In this document: in pieces, positions 55,901 to 64,000 of the stretch | Numbering within the stretch: position 1 is the stretch's first letter | Layout: each line of letters opens with the position of its first letter | Source: Megachile rotundata | Taxonomy: Eukaryota > Arthropoda > Insecta > Hymenoptera > Megachilidae | Direction of reading: 5' to 3' | Length of the DNA stretch: 64,000 nucleotides | Assembly: GCF_050947335.1 (NCBI RefSeq) | Contig: NW_027473351.1 | Location: 682,001-746,000, forward strand | The notes under the pieces: model-generated | Databases searched by the model: none | What the model was told of the DNA's origin: nothing | What the model saw: the letters and a program-made list of their open reading frames with translations, nothing else | Made by a program: the position numbers and the translations under genes

Positions 55901-57968
55901 GATTGTGATTGTATGGTAGTAATTGTATGATTGTCTTCGTATGATTGTGATCGTATGATTGTGATTGTATGATTGTGATTGCATGATTGTGATTGTATCA
56001 TTGTTTTTGTATGATTGTGATTGTATGATTGCGATTGTGTGATTGTGATTGTATGATTGGGATGGTATGATTGTGATTGTATGATTGTGATTGTATGATT
56101 GTGATTACATGATTGTGATTGTATGATTGTGATTGTATGATTGTGATTGTATGATTGTGATTGCATGATTGTGATTGAATGATTGTGATTGTATGATTGT
56201 GATTGTATGATTGTGATTGCATGATTGTGATTGTATGATTGTGATTGTATGATTGTGATTGCATGATTGTGATTGTATGATTGTGATTGTATGATTGTGA
56301 CTGTATGATTGTGATTGTATGATTGAGATTGAATGATTGTGATTGTATGATTGTGATTGTATGATTGTGAATGTATGATTGTGATTGTATGATTGTGATT
56401 GTATGATTGTGATTGTATGATTGTTTTTGTATGATTGTGATTGTATAGTAGTAATTGTATGATTGTCATCGTATGATTGTGATTGTATGATTGCTTTTGT
56501 ATTATTGTGATTGTATAGTAGTAATTGTATGATTGTCTTCGTATGATTGTGATCGTATGATTGTGATTGTATGATTGTGATTGTATGATTGTGATTGTAT
56601 GATTGTGATTGTATCATTGTGATTGTTTGATTGTGATCATATGATTGTGATTGTATGATTGTGATTGTATGATTGTGAATGTATGATTGTGATTGTATGA
56701 TTGTGAATGTATGATTGTGATTGTATGATTGTGATTGTATGATTGTGATTGCATGATTGTGATTGAATGATTGTGATTGTATGATTGTGATTGTACGATT
56801 GTGATTGTATGATTGCGATATTATGATTGTGATTGTATGAATGTGTTTGTATGATTGTGATTGTATTATTGTGATTGTATGATTGTGATTGTATGATTGC
56901 GATTGTGTGATTGTGATTGTATGATTGTGATTGTATGATTGTGATGATATGATTGGGATGGTATGATTGTGATTGTATGATTGTGATTGTATGATTGTGA
57001 TTGCATGATTGGGATGGTACGATTGTGATTGTATGATTCTGATTGTATGATTGTGATTGTATGATTGTGATTGTATGATTGTGATTGTATCATTGTTTTT
57101 GTATGATTGTGATTGTATGATTGCGATTGTGTGATTGTGATTGTATGATTGTGATTGTATGATTGTGATTGTATGATTGGGATGGTATGATTGTGATTGT
57201 ATGATTGTGATTGTATGATTGTGATTGCATGATTGTGATTGTATGATTGTGATTGTATAATTGTGATTGTATGATTGTGATTGCATGATTGTGATTGAAT
57301 GATTGTGATTGTATGATTGTGATTGTACGATTGTGATTGTATGATTGCGATAGTATGATTGTGATTGTATGATTGTGTTTGTATGATTGTGATTGTATTA
57401 TTGTGATTGTATGATTGTGATTGTATGATTGCGATTGTATGATTGAGATTGTATGATTGTGATTGTATTATTGTGATTGTATGATTGTGATTGTATGATT
57501 GTGATTGTATGATTGTGAATGTATGATTGTGATTGTATGATTGTGATTGTGTGATTGTGATTGTATGATTGTTTTTGTATGATTGTGATTGTATAGTAGT
57601 AATTGTATGATTGTCTTCGTATGATTATGATCGTATGATTGTGATTGTATGATTGTGATTGTATGATTGTGATTGTATGATTTGAATTGTATGATTGCGA
57701 TTGTATCAGTGCTTTTGTATGATTGTGATTGTATGATTGTGATTGTATGATTGTGATTGCATGATTGTGATTGAATGATTGTGATTGTATGATTGTGATT
57801 GTATGATTGTGATTGTACGATTGTGATTGTATGATTGCGATAGTATGATTGTGATTGTATGATTGTGATTGTATGATTGTGATTGTATGATTGTGATTGT
57901 ATGATTGTGATTGTATGATTGTGATTGTATGATTGTGATTGTATGATTGTGATTGTATGATTGTGATT

Positions 57969-58220
57969 GTAAGATGGCGCGTGTATGATTGAGATTGTAC
58001 GATTGTGATTGTATGATTGTGATCATATGGTTCTGATTGTTCGATTGCGATTGTACGATTGTGATTACATGATTGTGATTGCATGATTGTTTTTGTATGA
58101 TTGTGATTCTATGATTGTGATTTTATGATTGTGCCTGTATGACTGTGATGGTATGATTGTGATTGTATGATTGCGATTGTATGATTGCAATTTTATGAGT
58201 GTGATTATATGATTATGATT
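57969..58220 (+). repeat. Divergent marker block, copy 10 (full)
   Basis: Counterpart of 46194-46445 in block E copy 2, sharing its private TACG. Confidence 0.88.
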
Positions 58221-59172
58221 GTATGACTGTGATTGTATGATTGTCATTGTATGATTGTTTTTGTATGATTGTGATTGTATGATTGTGATTGTATGATTGT
58301 GATTGCATGATTGTGATTGTACGATTGTGATTGTATGATTGCGATAGTATGATTGTGATTGTATAATTGTGATTATATGATTGTGATTGTATGATTGTGA
58401 TTGTATGATTGTGAATGTATGATTGTGATTGTATGATTGTGATTGTATGATTGTGATTGTATGATTGTTTTTGTATGATTGTGATTGTATGGTAGTAATT
58501 GTATGATTGTGATTGTATGATTGTGATTGTATGATTGTGATTGTATGATTGTGATTGTATGATTGTGATTGTATGATTGCGATTGTATGATTGAGATTGT
58601 ATGATTGTGATTGTATTATTGTGATTGTATGATTGTGATTGTATGATTGTGATTGTATGATTGTGATTGTATGATTGTGAATGTATGATTGTGATTGTAT
58701 GATTGTGATTGTATGATTGTGATTGTATGATTGTTTTTGTATGATTGTGATTGTATAGTAGTAATTGTATGATTGTCATCGTATGATTGTGATTGTATGA
58801 TTGCTTTTGTATGATTGTGATTGTATAGTAGTAATTGTATGATTGTCATCGTATGATTGTGATTGTATGATTGCTTTTGTATGATTGTGATTGTATAGTA
58901 GTAATTGTATGATTGTCTTCGTATGATTGTGATCGTATGATTGTGATTGTATGATTGTGATTGTATGTTTGTGATTGTATGATTGTGATTGTATCATTGT
59001 GATTGTTTGATTGTGATCATATGATTGTGATTGTATGATTGTGATTGTATGATTGTGAATGTATGATTGTGATTGTATGATTGTGATTGTATGATTGTTT
59101 TTGTGTGATTGTGATTGTATAGTAGTAATTGTAGGATTGTCATCGTATGATTGTGATTGTATAGTAGTAACT

Positions 59173-59187
59173 GTAGGGATTGTCTTC
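59173..59187 (+). other. 15-bp monomer (+1), shared with 47370
   Basis: The identical GTAGGGATTGTCTTC monomer lies 11803 bp later (843 monomers plus 1). A shared private insertion shows that the two E blocks descend from one sequence that already had it. Confidence 0.92.
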
Positions 59188-59302
59188 GTATGATTGTGGT
59201 TGTATGATTGTGATTGTATCATTGCGATAGTATGATTGTGATTGTATGATTGTGATTGTATGATTGTGATTGTATGGTTGCGATAGTATGATTGGGATTG
59301 TG

Positions 59303-61578
59303 TGATTGTGATTGTATGATTGTGATTGTATGATTGAGATTGTATGATTGTGATTGTATTATTGTGATTGTATGATTGTGATTGTATGATTGTGATTGTA
59401 TGATTGTGAATGTATGATTGTGATTGTATGATTGTGATTGTATGACTGTGATTGTATGATTGTTTTTGTATGATTGTGATTGTATAGTAGTAATTGTATG
59501 ATTGTCTTCGTATGATTGTGATCGTATGATTGTGATTGTATGATTGTGATTGTATGATTGTGATTGTATGATTGTGATTGTATCATTGTGATTGTTTGAT
59601 TGTGATCATATGATTGTTATTGTATGATTGTGATTGTATGATTGTGATTGCATGATTGTGATTGTATCATTGTTTTTGTATGATTGTGATTGTATGATTG
59701 CGATTGTGTGATTGTGATTGTATGATTGTGATTGTATAGTAGTAATTGTATGATTGTCATCGTATGATTGTGTTTGTATGATTGTTTTTGTATGATTGTG
59801 ATTGTATAGTAGTAATTGTATGATTGTCTTCGTATGATTGTGATCGTATGATTGTGATTGTATGATTGTGATTGCATGATTGTGATTGTATCATTGTTTT
59901 TGTATGATTGTGATTGTATGATTGCGATTGTGTGATTGTGATTGTATGATTGTGATTGTATGATTGTGATTGTATGATTGAGATTGTATGATTGTGATTG
60001 TATTATTGTGATTGTATGTTTGTGAATGTATGACTGTGATTGTATGATTGTGAATGTGTGATTGTGATTGTATGATTGTTTTTGTATGATTGTGATTGTA
60101 TAGTAGTAATTGTATGATTGTCATCGTATGATTGTGTTTGTATGATTGTTTTTGTATGATTGTGATTGTATAGTAGTAATTGTATGATTGTCTTCGTATG
60201 ATTGTGATCGTATGATTGTGATTGTATGATTGTGATTGCATGATTGTGATTGTATCATTGTTTTTGTATGATTGTGATTGTATGATTGCGATTGTGTGAT
60301 TGTGATTGTATGATTGTGATTGTATGATTGTGATTGTATGATTGAGATTGTATGATTGTGATTGTATTATTGTGATTGTATGATTGTGATTGTATGATTG
60401 TGATTGTATGATTGTGAATGTATGATTGTGATTGTATGATTGTGATTGTATGACTGTGATTGTATGATTGTTTTTGTATGATTGTGATTGTATAGTAGTA
60501 ATTGTATGATTGTCTTCGTATGATTGTGATCGTATGATTGTGATTGTATGATTGTGATTGTATGATTGTGATTGTATGATTGTGATTGTATCATTGTGAT
60601 TGTTTGATTGTGATCATATGATTGTTATTGTATGATTGTGATTGTATGATTGTGATTGTATAGTAGTAATTGTATGATTGTCATCGTATGATTGTGTTTG
60701 TATGATTGTTTTTGTATGATTGTGATTGTATAGTAGTAATTGTATGATTGTCTTCGTATGATTGTGATCGTATGATTGTGATTGTATGATTGTGATTGCA
60801 TGATTGTGATTGTATCATTGTTTTTGTATGATTGTGATTGTATGATTGCGATTGTGTGATTGTGATTGTATGATTGTGATTGTATGATTGTGATTGTATG
60901 ATTGAGATTGTATGATTGTGATTGTATTATTGTGATTGTATGTTTGTGAATGTATGACTGTGATTGTATGATTGTGAATGTGTGATTGTGATTGTATGAT
61001 TGTTTTTGTATGATTGTGATTGTATAGTAGTAATTGTATGATTGTCATCGTATGATTGTGTTTGTATGATTGTTTTTGTATGATTGTGATTGTATAGTAG
61101 TAATTGTATGATTGTCTTCGTATGATTGTGATCGTATGATTGTGATTGTATGATTGTGATTGCATGATTGTGATTGTATCATTGTTTTTGTATGATTGTG
61201 ATTGTATGATTGCGATTGTGTGATTGTGATTGTATGATTGTGATTGTATGATTGTGATTGTATGATTGAGATTGTATGATTGTGATTGTATTATTGTGAT
61301 TGTATGATTGTGATTGTATGATTGTGATTGTATGATTGTGAATGTATGATTGTGATTGTATGATTGTGATTGTATGACTGTGATTGTATGATTGTTTTTG
61401 TATGATTGTGATTGTATAGTAGTAATTGTATGATTGTCTTCGTATGATTGTGATCGTATGATTGTGATTGTATGATTGTGATTGTATGATTGTGATTGTA
61501 TGATTGTGATTGTATCATTGTGATTGTTTGATTGTGATCATATGATTGTTATTGTATGATTGTGATTGTATGATTGTG
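59303..61578 (+). repeat. 924/1008-bp tandem higher-order array, about 2.4 copies
   Basis: Three successive copies begin at 59303, 60311 and 61235. The first spacing is 1008 bp (72 monomers), the second 924 bp (66 monomers). The first copy has six extra monomers (84 bp) near 59623-59706, including GCATG, TATCATTGTTTTT and TTGCGATTGTGTG forms. The third copy stops at about 61578, where TGAATG replaces TGATTG. The array lies inside copy-number-variable sequence between block E copy 2 and the third 3164-bp copy. Confidence 0.88.
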
Positions 61579-62248
61579 AATGTATGATTGTGATTGTATG
61601 ATTGTGAATGTATGATTGTGATTGTATGATTGTGATTGTATGATTGTGATTGCATGATTGTGATTGAATGATTGTGATTGTATGATTGTGATTGTACGAT
61701 TGTGATTGTATGATTGCGATATTATGATTGTGATTGTATGATTGCGATATTATGATTGTGATTGTATGATTGTGTTTCTATGATTGTGATTGTATTATTG
61801 TGATTGTATGATTGTGATTGTATGATTGCGATTGTATGATTGAGATTGTATGATTGTGATTGTATTATTGTGATTGTATGATTGTGATTGTATGATTGTG
61901 ATTGTATGATTGTGATTGTATGATTGGGATGGTACGATTGTGATTGTATGATTCTGATTGTATGATTGTGATTGTATGATTGTGATTGTATGATTGTGAT
62001 TGTATCATTGTTTTTGTATGATTGTGATTGTATGATTGCGATTGTGTGATTGTGATTGTATGATTGTGATTGTATGATTGTTTTTGTATGATTGTGATTG
62101 TATAGTAGCAATTGTATGATTGTCTTCGTATGATTATGATCGTATGATTGTGATTGTATGATTGTGATTGTATGATTGTGATTGTATGATTTGAATTGTA
62201 TGATTGCGATTGTATCAGTGTTTTTGTATGATTGTGATTGTATGATTG
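61579..62248 (+). repeat. Satellite stretch between the 924-bp array and the third 3164-bp copy
   Basis: Monomers resembling 44.9-45.9 kb and 56.7-57.7 kb: TTGCGATATT forms, TTGGGATGG followed by TACGATT, and a single GTATGATTTGAATT at 62184. No gene is visible. Confidence 0.72.
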
Positions 62249-62463
62249 TGATTGTATGATTGTGATTGCATGATTGTGATTGAATGATTGTGATTGTATG
62301 ATTGTGATTGTATGATTGTGATTGTACGATTGTGATTGTACGATTGCGATAGTATGATTGTGATTGTATGATTGTGATTGTATGATTGTGATTGTATGAT
62401 TGTGATTGTATGACTGTGATTGTATGATTGTGATTGTATGATTGTGATTGTATGATTGTGATT

Positions 62464-62715
62464 GTAAGATGGCGCGTGTATGATTGAGATTGTATGATTG
62501 TGATTGTATGATTGTGATCATATGGTTCTGATTGTTCGATTGCGATTGTACGATTGTGATTACATGATTGTGATTGCATGATTGTTTTTGTATGATTGTG
62601 ATTCTATGATTGTGATTTTATGATTGTGCCTGTATGACTGTGATGGTATGATTGTGATTGTATGATTGCGATTGTATGAGTGCAATTTTATGAGTGTGAT
62701 TATATGATTATGATT
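62464..62715 (+). repeat. Divergent marker block, copy 11 (full)
   Basis: Full form in the third 3164-bp copy, with the GAGTGCAATT variant of that family. Confidence 0.88.
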
Positions 62716-63975
62716 GTATGACTGTGATTGTATGATTGTGATTGTATGATTGTTTTTGTATGATTGTGATTGTATGATTGTGATTGTATGATTGTGATTA
62801 CATGATTGTGATTGTACGATTGTGATTGTATGATTGCGATAGTATGATTGTGATTGTATAATTGTGATTATATGATTGTGATTGTATGATTGTGATTGTA
62901 TGATTGTGAATGTATGATTGTGATTGTATGATTGAGATTGTATGATTGTGATTGTATGATTGTTTTTGTATGATTGTGATTGTATAGTAGTAATTGTATG
63001 ATTGTCATCGTATGATTGTGATTGTATGATTGTTTTCGTATGATTGTGATTGTATAGTAGTAATTGTATGATTGTCTTCGTATGATTGTGATTGTATGAT
63101 TGTTTTCGTATGATTGTGATTGTATAGTAGTAATTGTATGATTGTCTTCGTATGATTGTGATCGTATGATTGTGATTGTATGATTGTGATTGTATGATTG
63201 TGATTGCATGATTGTGATTGAATGATTGTGATTGTATGATTGTGATTGTATGATTGTGATTGTACGATTGTGATTGTATGATTGCGATAGTATGATTGTG
63301 ATTGTATGATTGTAATTGTATCATTGCGATAGTATGATTGTGATTGTATGATTGTGATTGTATGATTGTGATTGTATGATTGCGATAGTGTGATTGGGAT
63401 TGTGTGATTGTGATTGTATGATTGTGATTGTATGATTGAGATTGCATGATTGTGATTGTATTATTGTGATTGTATGATTGTGATTGTATGATTGTGAATG
63501 TATGACTGTGATTGTATGATTGTGAATGTGTGATTGTGATTGTATGATTGCGATTGTGTGATTGTGATTGAATGATTGTGATTGTATGATTGTGATTGTA
63601 TGATTGGGATGGTATGATTGTGATTGTATGATTGTGATTGTATGATTGTGATTGCATGTTTGTGATTGTATGATTGTGATTGTATGATTGTGATTGTATG
63701 ATTGTGATTGCATGATTGTGATTGAATGATTGTGATTGTATGATTGTGATTGTACGATTGTGATTGTATGATTGCGATATTATGATTGTGATTGTATGAT
63801 TGTGTTTGTATGATTGCGATTGTATGATGGTGATTGTATGATTGCGGTTGTATGATTGAGATTGTATGATTGTGATTGTACTATTGTGATTGTATGATTG
63901 TGATTGTATGATTGTGATTGTACGATTGTGAATGTATGATTGTGATTGTATGATTGTGATTGTATGATTGTGATT

Positions 63976-64000
63976 GTATGATTGTGATCATATGGTTCTG
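63976..64000 (+). repeat. Divergent marker block, copy 12 (cut by the window end)
   Basis: TGATCA followed by ATATGGTTCTG at the last bases, 1470 bp after the previous marker, as expected for the second half of the 3164-bp unit. Confidence 0.85.

Larger units (their letters stand above)
54200..59302 (+). repeat. Long collinear block E, copy 2
   Basis: Partner of 41.4-47.6 kb, about 1 kb shorter. It shares the private single-base insertion (59173-59187), the single GTATGATTTGAATT form at 57675 followed by a TATCAGTG monomer, and the full-length marker block at 57969. Confidence 0.82.
1..64000 (+). repeat. 14-bp satellite array filling the whole window
   Basis: The entire window is head-to-tail copies of a 14-bp monomer, consensus GTATGATTGTGATT on the + strand (29% GC, no C). 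Roughly 4,570 monomers fit. Every part I read is the consensus or a variant a few bases away, and no unique sequence interrupts it. Recurrent variants include GTATGATTGCGATA, GTATAGTAGTAATT, GTATGATTGTCATC, GTATGATTGTCTTC, GTATGATTGTTTTT, GTATCATTGTTTTT, GTATGATTTGAATT, GTACGATTGTGATT, GCATGATTGTGATT and GTATGATTGGGATG. Variants recur in fixed order, so the array has higher-order structure. No inverted segment is present: the reverse complement, rich in A and C, never appears on this strand. Known biology: arrays like this are typical of eukaryotic constitutive heterochromatin. Species and chromosomal position cannot be read from the sequence. Confidence 0.98.
62249..64000 (+). repeat. 3164-bp higher-order repeat, copy 3, cut by the window end
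   Basis: Matches 47870-49621 at an offset of 14379 bp, i.e. 1027 monomers plus the single base inserted at 59173. It has a few private substitutions: ACATG instead of GCATG near 62800, GAGATT near 62934 and GATGGTG near 63828. It is therefore older or less homogenised than the 48/51 kb pair. The window ends inside its second marker block. Confidence 0.87.

Noticed and set aside
1..64000. CRISPR array or other spaced-repeat system
   Set aside because: Repeats touch one another; there are no unique spacers, no leader and no cas genes.
1..64000. Telomeric or G-quadruplex DNA
   Set aside because: The strand is G/T-rich like telomeres, but the consensus has no GG or GGG run, the unit is longer than common telomere repeats, and variant content is far too high.
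1..64000. Calling the array a centromere
   Set aside because: Size and higher-order structure would fit, but so would pericentromeric, subtelomeric or sex-chromosome heterochromatin, and sequence alone cannot decide without CENH3 mapping.
1..64000. tRNA, rRNA or other structured RNA genes
   Set aside because: No part departs from the repeat, and with almost no C on the + strand stable stems with G:C pairs are not possible.

Overview
The window is one uninterrupted tandem satellite array. From base 1 to base 64000 I see copies and variants of a 14-bp monomer, consensus GTATGATTGTGATT, all head to tail in one orientation, and no single-copy sequence anywhere. Register accounting gives roughly 4,570 monomers. 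I find no gene, RNA gene, transposable element, CRISPR array, promoter or terminator I can support. A satellite of this length with layered higher-order repeats points to eukaryotic nuclear heterochromatin (centromeric, pericentromeric, subtelomeric or sex-chromosome). That is inference: nothing here identifies the species or the chromosome position. The array runs off both ends of the window.

The monomer itself is composite: TGATTG + TGATTG + TA, that is a hexamer doubled with an extra TA. The consensus + strand has no C (4 G, 7 T, 3 A), so strand asymmetry is extreme. The + strand has stop codons in every frame. The - strand has none in the consensus, and because 14 and 3 share no factor, all three - frames encode the same 14-residue periodic peptide (NHNHTITIIQSQSY in circular permutation). 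Long - strand reading frames are therefore a by-product of the repeat.

Layout. (1) 1 to about 15.2 kb and about 18.4 to 29.3 kb are built from shared 1.8-3 kb blocks present two to four times at offsets of about 9.2, 10.6, 15.5, 17.8, 18.2 and 21.2 kb. (2) About 15.2-18.4 kb and 32.2-34.3 kb form a second family and contain the first copies of a divergent marker block. (3) About 36.1-40.0 kb is a tandem pair with period 2023 bp. (4) About 41.4-47.6 kb is repeated, collinear but with whole-monomer gains and losses, at about 54.2-59.3 kb. (5) Between these lies a tandem pair with period 3164 bp (226 monomers) at 48.0-54.1 kb, with a third partial copy at 62.2-64.0 kb. (6) About 59.3-61.6 kb is a local array with period 924/1008 bp.

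The 14-bp register is kept without net shift from base 1 to base 31820. The whole window has only eight register shifts: three +1, three -6 and two -1, net -17. These account exactly for the register seen at base 63962. Several shifts are shared between block copies, so they date the duplications. The functional unit, if there is one, is the array; no gene products act together here.
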